DNA of 6,961 bases from Desulfobacterales bacterium (GTDB lineage Bacteria; Desulfobacterota; Desulfobacteria; Desulfobacterales; Desulfosalsimonadaceae). The number at the start of each line of letters is the position of its first letter. The first letter of the stretch is position 1. The stretch is taken from the NCBI GenBank assembly GCA_029933295.1, contig JAOZOL010000128.1, forward strand, positions 1 to 6,961, in the 5' to 3' direction. The position numbers and the translations under genes are program-made. The notes below the pieces were generated by a model that was not told the origin of the DNA, searched no databases, and was given only the letters and a program-made list of their open reading frames with translations. Of the stretch, positions 1 through 5,516 are shown in pieces.

Positions 1-19
1 AAGTCAAACTTTTTTTTTC

Positions 20-48
20 TTGACAAAAACAAAGTGGAACAATATATT
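20..48 (+). promoter_or_regulatory. sigma70-type promoter upstream of the TetR gene
   Basis: A perfect -35 box TTGACA lies at 20-25 and a -10 box TATATT at 43-48, separated by exactly 17 nt; the surroundings are very A/T rich. The start of transcription would be near 55, leaving a leader of about 70 nt before the regulator. It is the only strong promoter seen in the window, so it may also drive the catabolic genes downstream. GTCAA at 3-7 and TTGAC at 20-24 form a short inverted repeat overlapping the -35 box, which could be chance. Confidence 0.75.
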
Positions 49-94
49 TTGATTTAAAAAATAGAGTTAAATGAGTTGTGCATAGAAAAACCCC

Positions 95-104
95 TGAAAT
101 TTCA
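95..104. promoter_or_regulatory. 10-bp perfect palindrome in the 5' leader, candidate operator
   Basis: TGAAATTTCA reads the same on both strands and sits about 45 nt downstream of the -10 box and 24 nt before the regulator start. TetR-family proteins bind palindromes and often repress their own gene, so this is a candidate autoregulatory site. The site is short and A/T rich, so a chance palindrome is quite possible. No second copy was noticed before the carboxyltransferase gene. Confidence 0.25.
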
Positions 105-127
105 AGGAATCATACCATTGGAGCACA

Positions 128-820
128 ATGAAGAAATCTCCAAAATCAAAAGAAAATAAGATGGCAGGGAAAAACAAGATGGAGGCCCGTAAGAACATGA
201 TCATCCGGGTCGCTGCAGAAGTTTTTGCCAAAAAAGGATTTCAGGAAGCAACCATTGCCGAGATTGCCAAAAAGTCCAAAATTTCTGAAGCCTCTATTTA
301 TGAATATTTCACGACCAAAGAAGGCCTGTTATTTTCCATCCCCGCTGAGTCCGCAAAAGAAATTTTTGATTTAATGGAATTTCATTTAAAACTGATAAAA
401 GGATCGGCCAACAAACTGCGTGCCATTGTGTATCTGTTTATGACCTCGTACCAGCATCATACGGATTTTGCGGCCATTATAATGCTGATTTTAAAGCATA
501 ACAAACGATTTCTGGAGACCGAAGGCCATCTGATCATCCGTCAGGGTATCAAAAACATCAATAAAGTGATTGAAGAAGGCATTGCATCCGGAGAGTTTCG
601 AAAGGACATCAATCCATATCTTGTCCGATCAATTATTATCGGGACCATTGAGCATCTGACTACTAACTGGATAATGACCGGCCGCCCCGATAATTTAGAA
701 AAGCTGGTCGATCCCATGATTGACTGTATTATTGAGGGGATTCAGAGCAGGCCGAATGAGCCGGTTCACTGGAGCTTGAGAAAGGTTCCGGCATGGGAAG
801 CCGGCTCTCCAAAAAAATAA
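128..820 (+). CDS. TetR/AcrR-family transcriptional regulator
   Basis: A 230-residue DNA-binding regulator, somewhat longer than the usual 190-220 because of a lysine-rich tail of about 20 residues at the N-terminus. The TetR_N helix-turn-helix domain spans about residues 22-70; its recognition part reads TIAEIAKKSKISEASIYEYF (42-61), followed by TTKEGLL, the standard signature. Residues 75-205 are helical and should form the ligand-binding and dimer domain; they are not conserved enough to name the ligand. The ATG at 128 is preceded by GGAG at 120-123, a rather short 4-nt spacing; the next ATG (161) has no better site. It lies directly upstream of, and in the same direction as, the acyl-CoA carboxylase genes, so an acyl-CoA or CoA-thioester intermediate of that pathway is the likely inducer, as for FadR/YsiA- and AtuR-type regulators. 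Family assignment is firm; ligand and targets are inference. Confidence 0.9.
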   Translation: MKKSPKSKENKMAGKNKMEARKNMIIRVAAEVFAKKGFQEATIAEIAKKSKISEASIYEYFTTKEGLLFSIPAESAKEIFDLMEFHLKLIKGSANKLRAIVYLFMTSYQHHTDFAAIIMLILKHNKRFLETEGHLIIRQGIKNINKVIEEGIASGEFRKDINPYLVRSIIIGTIEHLTTNWIMTGRPDNLEKLVDPMIDCIIEGIQSRPNEPVHWSLRKVPAWEAGSPKK

Positions 821-946
821 TGTGGTTTTCGGGATCAGGCTTTCGCCGCAATAACGATTTTAAGCAACTTTTTTAAAGATCCAGTTCGAAAAACAGATTA
901 AAAACAAAGTAACACTATAACTTTTTTTTATGAGGGACAGTGCAAA
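821..946 (+). promoter_or_regulatory. A/T-rich leader between regulator and carboxyltransferase genes
   Basis: This 126-nt gap holds no gene. A TATAAC hexamer at 916-921 could serve as a -10 box, but no TTGACA-like element lies 16-18 nt before it. AAAGT (906-910) and ACTTT (920-924) are inverted, and the right arm runs into eight T at 922-929, giving a weak A-U hairpin just before the ribosome binding site GAGGG (932-936). It could be a minor promoter or a leader structure; read-through from the promoter at 20-48 is equally likely. Confidence 0.25.
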
Positions 947-2563
947 ATGGAAGTGATTGACAGTAAAATCGATGTAAATTCCGAAGGGTATCAAAAAAAT
1001 TATAAAGAGATGACCGCCCTTGTTGAAGATTTGAACAAGGAACTGGACATTGCCATGAACCAGCGGTCTCAAAAATCCCTTGACCGGCAGAAGGAATCCG
1101 GAAAAATTCCGGCAACAAAAAAGCTTGAATTACTGCTGGACCGGAACACACCGTTTTTGGAGATCGCGCCGCTTGCCGCAAAAGGCATGTATGACGGAAA
1201 AATTCATAAGGCAGGGGTTATCCTCGGTATCGGTGTGATTGAAGGCCGGGAATGCATGATCAGCATGAATGACGCCACCATTAAAGGGGGCTCCATTTAC
1301 CCCATGGGGGTAAAAAAATCTTTAAGATGCCAGGCCATTGCCATGGAAAACCGCCTTCCCCTGATATCCCTGCTGGATTCCGCCGGCGCGTATCTGCCCA
1401 TGCAGTCTGAAATTTTTCCGGATTTAGATGACGGGGGAAGAATATTTTACAACCAGGCCATGATGTCCAAAATGGGGATTCCACAGATTGTCGGAGTCAT
1501 GGGGCTTTGCACGGCCGGGGGTGCTTATGGCGCGGCCATGTGTGATGAGATTGTTCATGTAAAAGGTCACGGTGCAATTTTTCTTGGCGGCCCTCCCCTG
1601 GTCAAAGCTGCCACAGGTGAAGAGGTGACAGCCAATGAACTGGGCGGTCCCGAGGTTCACTGCACGGATTCCGGGGTGTCTGATTATTATGCAGAAGATG
1701 ATGCCCACGCCATCCAGATTATCAGAAATATTGTCAAAAACCTGCCCAAAAATGAAAAATCAAAGCTGACCATGGCGGAACCGGAACCACCGTATTATGA
1801 TCCCAAAGAATTGTACGGTATTGTCAGCCCGGATCTATCCAAACCCTATGACTGCAGGGAAGTCATTGCCAGAATTGTGGACGGAAGTAAATTCCTTGAA
1901 TTCAAGGAAATGTACGGGCCAACCCTGGTAACGGGATGGGCCCACATCCATGGGTATCCGGTGGGCATTCTGGCCAACAACGGAATTCTGTTTTCAAACA
2001 GCGCACAGAAAGCTACCCAGTTTATCCAGCTATGCGACAAACGAAAGATACCGCTTTTATTTTTGCAGAATATCAACGGATTTATCGTGGGCAGCCAGTA
2101 TGAACGGCTTGGCATAACAAAAGACGGTCATAAAATGGTCAACGCGGTGTCAACTGCGTCGGTTCCAAAATTTACCATGGTGGTGGGCGCGTCTTTCGGG
2201 GCCGGGAATTACGCCATGTGCGGCCGGGCCTATTCGCCCAGATTCATGTGGATGTGGCCAAACGCACAGATCGGGGTTATGGGCGGCGAGCAGGCCGCCG
2301 GTGTTCTTGAAACCATCACCAATGATCAGAGAGCACGCCTGGGCCAGCCCCCCATGACTGAGGAAGAAGTCGAGTTTATCAAGGGCTCGGTTATTGAAAA
2401 CGCACAAAAGGAAGGCAGCGCCTATTATTCCACGTCCCAGCTCTGGGATGACGGTATTATTGATCCGGCCAAGACGCGGGATGTTCTGGGGCTTGCCATA
2501 TCGGCGTCCTTAAACGCTCCGATCAGGGATGATCAGTATGGGTTTGGCGTATTCAGAATGTAG
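947..2563 (+). CDS. Acyl-CoA carboxylase carboxyltransferase (beta) subunit, methylcrotonyl/geranyl-CoA carboxylase type
   Basis: The protein (538 aa, the family's normal length) transfers the carboxyl group from carboxybiotin to the gamma carbon of a 3-methyl-branched enoyl-CoA in the cytoplasm. Two crotonase-fold carboxyltransferase domains span about 40-285 and 290-530. Landmarks are NDATIKGGSIYP (108-119), DSAGAYLP (144-151), CTAGGAY (188-194), GGPPLVKAATGEE (214-226), ELYGIV (288-293), FLQNINGF (372-379), GASFGAGNYAMCGRAY (414-429), WPNAQIGVMGGEQAAGVL (437-454), WDDGIIDP (500-507) and a terminal GVFRM. The last motifs and the C-terminus match MCC beta subunits (LiuB, human MCCC2) rather than propionyl- or acetyl-CoA carboxylases. 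Differences from the MCC pattern as I remember it are DSAGA for DSGGA, LPMQ for LPRQ, AYGAAM for AYVPAM, FLGG for FLAG, and loss of the N-terminal RERI motif (SGKIPATKKLELLLD, 51-65). The ATG at 947 follows GAGGG by 10 nt. It partners the two downstream carboxylase genes. The exact substrate is open: 3-methylcrotonyl-CoA, geranyl-CoA or a relative. Confidence 0.92.
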   Translation: MEVIDSKIDVNSEGYQKNYKEMTALVEDLNKELDIAMNQRSQKSLDRQKESGKIPATKKLELLLDRNTPFLEIAPLAAKGMYDGKIHKAGVILGIGVIEGRECMISMNDATIKGGSIYPMGVKKSLRCQAIAMENRLPLISLLDSAGAYLPMQSEIFPDLDDGGRIFYNQAMMSKMGIPQIVGVMGLCTAGGAYGAAMCDEIVHVKGHGAIFLGGPPLVKAATGEEVTANELGGPEVHCTDSGVSDYYAEDDAHAIQIIRNIVKNLPKNEKSKLTMAEPEPPYYDPKELYGIVSPDLSKPYDCREVIARIVDGSKFLEFKEMYGPTLVTGWAHIHGYPVGILANNGILFSNSAQKATQFIQLCDKRKIPLLFLQNINGFIVGSQYERLGITKDGHKMVNAVSTASVPKFTMVVGASFGAGNYAMCGRAYSPRFMWMWPNAQIGVMGGEQAAGVLETITNDQRARLGQPPMTEEEVEFIKGSVIENAQKEGSAYYSTSQLWDDGIIDPAKTRDVLGLAISASLNAPIRDDQYGFGVFRM

Positions 2564-2601
2564 ATGGCGTCGTCAAAAGTCCCATCTGCTGCCTTATTAA
2601 C

Positions 2602-2619
2602 GGCTTGCATATGGAAGCC
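2602..2619. repeat. 18-nt dyad in the 100-nt gap between CT and BC genes
   Basis: GGCTTGCATATGGAAGCC is symmetric around CATATG except for one G-G pair (2607/2614). It has 5-bp arms GGCTT/AAGCC. It sits in the longest gap inside the operon; the other gaps are 16, 45 and 20 nt. No T-run follows, so it is not a typical terminator. It may be a protein site, an RNA-processing hairpin or part of an interspersed intergenic repeat. Confidence 0.4.
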
Positions 2620-2652
2620 TCCGACTCGTGTAAAATTCAGGTATGAATTATC

Positions 2653-2657
2653 AAGGA
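2653..2657 (+). promoter_or_regulatory. Ribosome binding site that sets the biotin carboxylase start
   Basis: AAGGA lies 6 nt before the ATG at 2664. The in-frame ATG at 2643 lies 21 nt further upstream and has only a weak AGG before it. The 2664 start gives MFKKILIANRGEIALRV, the standard first residues of biotin carboxylases. Confidence 0.7.
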
Positions 2658-2663
2658 AAAAAA

Positions 2664-4151
2664 ATGTTTAAAAAAATTCTCATTGCAAACAGGGGGGAGA
2701 TAGCCCTCCGGGTGATCAATACATGCAGGGATATGGGGGTTCAAACCGTTGCTGTTTATTCGGATGCTGATAAAAAAGCAATGCATGTACTTGCAGCGGA
2801 TCAGGCGGTATATATAGGGCCTTCCGAGCCGTCCCGGAGCTATCTTCATATGGATAAGATCATAGCAGCGGCCAGAGAAACCGGTGCTGAAGCCATTCAT
2901 CCCGGCTACGGATTTTTGGCTGAAAACGCCGAGTTTGTGGAAAAATGTGAAAAGCAGGGGGTCGTGTTTATCGGGCCGCCGTCAAACGTGATCCGCGATT
3001 TAGGGGATAAAATAACCTCCCGGAAAATCATGCTGGGCAGCGGGGTTCCGGTGACACCAGGCCTTACCAGCACGGAAGCGGATACAGACATCATGATCAA
3101 AGAGGCTGAAAAGGTCGGATATCCGATACTCATTAAAGCCACGGCTGGCGGGGGCGGAAAGGGCATCCGGATTGTCCGTTCTTCCGGCGAGATGGCTGAA
3201 GCCTGCAGCGCGGCTTCCCGGGAAGCGCAAAATGCGTTTGGAAACGGAAAAATTTATCTGGAGAAGTTTTTTGAAAAAGCCCGCCATATCGAGTTTCAGG
3301 TGCTTGCTGATGTATTCGGTAACACCATTCATCTGCTGGAACGGGAATGCTCGGTTCAGCGAAGGCACCAGAAGATCATCGAGGAAACTCCGGCATCGGG
3401 AATGACCCCGGAACTCAGGGAAAAAATGGGTCAGGCCGCAGTGACTGCGGCAAAGGCATCCGGATATGTGAATGCGGGAACCGTGGAATTTTTAGTTGAT
3501 GAAAGCGATAATTTCTATTTTCTTGAAGTCAATACCCGTCTTCAGGTGGAGCATCCGGTCACTGAAATGATCACCGGTGTTGACCTGGTCCGCCTGCAGC
3601 TTGAAATAGCCAGCGGGAACAAACTGACGATTGACCAGAAAGACATCATAGGCCGGGGCCATGCAATCGAATGCCGGATTTATGCGGAAGATCCGGAAAA
3701 AGATTTTTTCCCATCACCCGGTAAAATCGAATTTTTAAAGGAACCCACCGGACCGGGAATACGCAATGACTGCGGGGTATATTCCGGCTTTGAGGTGCCT
3801 GTTGATTATGATCCGATCCTGTCCAAACTGATTGTGCATGCCCAAACCCGGGAGCGTGCCATTGCTAAAATGATCAAGGCGTTGAAAGGGTATGTGATTT
3901 TAGGGGTGAAAACGCCGGTTGCTTTTTTGATTGATGTGCTAACGTCAAATCCGTTTGTCAATGGCGATGTTTATACCAATTTTATTGAAACCCATTTTTC
4001 AGACTGGCAGCCTGATATATCTGATGCCGATCTCGCCCGCATTGCGTTTGTGATTGACGGGATGTGCGGCAGCCGGAAAGTGATAAAAAGAATTTCTACA
4101 ACAGATGAAGCGGCGACTCCCTGGCAGACGCTGGGGAACTGGCGGCAGTAG
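2664..4151 (+). CDS. Biotin carboxylase subunit of an acyl-CoA carboxylase
   Basis: The 495-residue enzyme uses ATP and bicarbonate to carboxylate biotin on the carrier protein encoded next. The BC N-domain is about 1-113 (ILIANRGEIALRV at the start, HPGYGFLAENAEF 79-91). The ATP-grasp domain is about 114-320, and the BC C-domain about 333-440 (GHAIECRIYAEDP 332-344). Catalytic residues are in place: K116 in GDK, K158 before the glycine-rich AGGGGKG loop (161-167), H208, E275, E288, R292 and E296 in the LEVNTRLQVEHPVTEMITG block; several keep E. coli AccC numbering. It is about 45 residues longer than AccC. The extra tail (about 450-495), ending PWQTLGNWR, resembles the linker that in one-piece MCC/PCC alpha subunits leads into the BT domain. 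The start at 2664 is chosen over 2643 because of the ribosome binding site and homology. It is 16 nt from the carrier gene, so translation is probably coupled. The BC function is certain; the tail as a relic of a fused ancestor is inference. Confidence 0.93.
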   Translation: MFKKILIANRGEIALRVINTCRDMGVQTVAVYSDADKKAMHVLAADQAVYIGPSEPSRSYLHMDKIIAAARETGAEAIHPGYGFLAENAEFVEKCEKQGVVFIGPPSNVIRDLGDKITSRKIMLGSGVPVTPGLTSTEADTDIMIKEAEKVGYPILIKATAGGGGKGIRIVRSSGEMAEACSAASREAQNAFGNGKIYLEKFFEKARHIEFQVLADVFGNTIHLLERECSVQRRHQKIIEETPASGMTPELREKMGQAAVTAAKASGYVNAGTVEFLVDESDNFYFLEVNTRLQVEHPVTEMITGVDLVRLQLEIASGNKLTIDQKDIIGRGHAIECRIYAEDPEKDFFPSPGKIEFLKEPTGPGIRNDCGVYSGFEVPVDYDPILSKLIVHAQTRERAIAKMIKALKGYVILGVKTPVAFLIDVLTSNPFVNGDVYTNFIETHFSDWQPDISDADLARIAFVIDGMCGSRKVIKRISTTDEAATPWQTLGNWRQ

Positions 4152-4155
4152 AAAC

Positions 4156-4160
4156 GGAGG
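4156..4160 (+). promoter_or_regulatory. Ribosome binding site that sets the GTG start of the carrier protein
   Basis: GGAGG lies 7 nt before the GTG at 4168 and just after the biotin carboxylase stop codon. The frame is also open upstream to an ATG at 4105 inside the biotin carboxylase gene, but those 21 codons are arginine-rich and look like out-of-frame translation. The strong, well-placed site also argues that the BC/BCCP split is real and not a sequencing frameshift. Confidence 0.75.
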
Positions 4161-4167
4161 TGTTTTT

Positions 4168-4671
4168 GTGGAATACAGACTTAAAATAAAAGAAGAGATT
4201 CTTCCGGTGGAAGTGGAAACAGCCGGAGAAGGAAAAATAAAGGCAAATATCGGCGAAGCCGGATTTGATGTAAGTTATAACGCAATCTCTGACAATAGAA
4301 TGCATCTGGTTGTAAACGGCCAGGGTATAAATGTCTATGTAGCGGACAAAAAAAATGGAAAAGACATCTTTATCAACGGAAAATCGTATTTTGTGCAGGA
4401 TGCGGACTTACTTGAGCAGACGAAAACACGGAAAAAAGGATTGGATGCCGATCCCACGGAAGTCACGCCGCCAATGCCGGCTGTTGTCATATCCGTTCCG
4501 GTTGCGCAAGGTGACACCGTTACAAAGGGACAGGCGGTTGTTATCGTGTCAGCCATGAAAATGGAAACCACCCTGACAGCGCCCTTTGACGGAATCGTCA
4601 CAAAAGTAAATGTTGCCGAAGGAGACAAGGTGATGCCCGGTGATATCCTGGTGGATATTGAGAAGTTGTAG
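4168..4671 (+). CDS. Biotin carboxyl carrier protein (BT-like domain plus biotinyl domain)
   Basis: This 167-residue protein carries the biotin that shuttles carboxyl groups from the biotin carboxylase to the carboxyltransferase. Residues 1-80 alternate short predicted beta strands (EYRLKIKEEILPVEVE, MHLVVNGQGINVYVAD, KDIFINGKSYFV) and should be equivalent to the BT domain that docks alpha to beta subunits in MCC/PCC. A charged, proline-containing linker follows (about 84-101). The biotinyl domain is about 98-167, with the attachment site SAMKMETT; the modified lysine is K131. DGIVTKVNVAEGDKVMPGDILVDIE completes the hammerhead fold in segments at 141-165. Departures from the common pattern are PPMPA (101-105) for APMPG and SAMKM for EAMKM. 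It starts with GTG and lies between the BC and hydratase genes. It would need a biotin ligase encoded elsewhere. The function is clear; the BT role of the N-terminal half is inferred from position and strand pattern. Confidence 0.9.
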   Translation: MEYRLKIKEEILPVEVETAGEGKIKANIGEAGFDVSYNAISDNRMHLVVNGQGINVYVADKKNGKDIFINGKSYFVQDADLLEQTKTRKKGLDADPTEVTPPMPAVVISVPVAQGDTVTKGQAVVIVSAMKMETTLTAPFDGIVTKVNVAEGDKVMPGDILVDIEKL

Positions 4672-4716
4672 CTCCGCGAACTGTTACAAAAAAAATGAAG
4701 CAAAGGAGATTCTTTT

Positions 4717-5496
4717 ATGCCGGAAAAAGACCTGCTGTACAATGTCACAAATCATATCGCGCGTATCACCATTAACCGCGAAACATATCGAAACTCCATC
4801 AGCGCCGCTGCGGTGGCTCTGTTCATGGAGTATCTTGACATGGCGGAAAAAGACGATGCGGTGAGAGTGATCTGCATTACGGGGGCCGGAAAAAAAGCTT
4901 TCTGTTCCGGGGCGGATTTGGGCGGTGCCATGAGCGCGGAAGGCGACGATAAAAATCAGGCTTTTCATGATTACGCACGGCTGTTAAAACGCCTTTCGGG
5001 TTATTCAAAACCAACAGTGGCAAGGATAAACGGCTACTGCCTGGCCGGCGGGACTGGTTTTATGCTGGCCTGTGATATTGTGATAGCAAAAAATGATGCA
5101 AAATTCGGGACACCGGAAGTCAATGTGGGCCTGTTTCCCATGATGATCGGCGCGCTGATTTTTAAAAACGTATTAAAGAAAAAAGCCATGGAAATGGTGC
5201 TTTTGGGGGAAAAACTGGGAGCTTCCCAGGCACAGGAGATGGGGTTGATTACCCGTGCGGTTGTACCGGAAAAACTGGATGAAACAGTGGATGCTGTCCT
5301 TGCGATCCTTGCATCCAAAAGCCCTGTTGGAATAAAAATCGGAAAAGAGGCGTTTTATGCCATTCAGGACATGCCCTTTGAGGAATCGCTTGATTTTCTG
5401 TCGGAAAAGCTTGCAGAAGTGGCGTCCACCCAGGATGCCATAGAAGGAATTACCGCTTTTATCGAAAAACGGAAGCCGGTGTTTACGGGGAAATGA
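4717..5496 (+). CDS. Enoyl-CoA hydratase/isomerase (crotonase) family protein, probable glutaconyl-CoA-type hydratase
   Basis: The protein is 259 residues, the normal size for a single-domain crotonase. Visible motifs are ARITINRETYRNSIS (15-29), VICITGAGKKAFCSGADL (51-68, first oxyanion-hole segment), INGYCLAGGTGFMLACD (104-120, second oxyanion segment), and FGTPEVNVGLFPMMI (130-144). In rat enoyl-CoA hydratase two glutamates (E144, E164) act on water; here the first position is G114 while the second is kept as E134. The GLFP segment and single Glu resemble bacterial LiuC/AtuE-like hydratases as I remember them, rather than the human AUH type. In this operon the expected job is hydration of the carboxylase product (3-methylglutaconyl-CoA or a longer analogue). 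A more general enoyl-CoA hydratase or isomerase cannot be excluded. AAGGAG at 4703-4708 stands 8 nt before the ATG; the gap from the carrier gene is 45 nt. Confidence 0.85.
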   Translation: MPEKDLLYNVTNHIARITINRETYRNSISAAAVALFMEYLDMAEKDDAVRVICITGAGKKAFCSGADLGGAMSAEGDDKNQAFHDYARLLKRLSGYSKPTVARINGYCLAGGTGFMLACDIVIAKNDAKFGTPEVNVGLFPMMIGALIFKNVLKKKAMEMVLLGEKLGASQAQEMGLITRAVVPEKLDETVDAVLAILASKSPVGIKIGKEAFYAIQDMPFEESLDFLSEKLAEVASTQDAIEGITAFIEKRKPVFTGK

Positions 5497-5504
5497 GTAA
5501 AAGA

Positions 5505-5510
5505 AAGGAG
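5505..5510 (+). promoter_or_regulatory. Ribosome binding site that sets the acyl-CoA dehydrogenase start
   Basis: AAGGAG lies 6 nt before the ATG at 5517. An in-frame ATG at 5493 overlaps the hydratase stop as ATGA, but it has no comparable site and would add only eight residues (MSKRKEIP) encoded by the ribosome binding region itself. Confidence 0.8.
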
Positions 5511-5516
5511 ATACCA

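Noticed and set aside
788..804. CCGGC/GCCGG hairpin at the end of the regulator gene as a terminator
   Set aside because: The 5-bp stem lies inside the coding region and is followed by an A-run, not a T-run; no terminator function is supported on either strand.
930..956. Tiny leader ORF starting at the ATG at 930 (eight codons)
   Set aside because: It has no ribosome binding site of its own and overlaps the ribosome binding site and start of the carboxyltransferase gene; most likely chance.
947..2563. Propionyl-CoA or acetyl-CoA carboxylase beta subunit, or a sodium-pumping decarboxylase subunit
   Set aside because: The GPPLVKAATGEE, MCGRAYSPRF, MGGEQAA and terminal VFRM motifs fit the MCC/GCC group; no membrane decarboxylase subunit is nearby.
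2643..2663. Longer biotin carboxylase from the ATG at 2643
   Set aside because: AAGGA is correctly spaced for the ATG at 2664, and that start matches the family N-terminus; the seven extra residues are not conserved-looking.
4105..4167. Carrier protein starting at the ATG at 4105, overlapping the biotin carboxylase gene
   Set aside because: The added residues are arginine/glycine-rich out-of-frame translation; GGAGG before the GTG at 4168 gives a better start.
4105..4170. Sequencing frameshift joining BC and BCCP into one gene
   Set aside because: A well-spaced GGAGG plus GTG start and an intact stop codon support two genes; kept only as a point to verify in raw reads.
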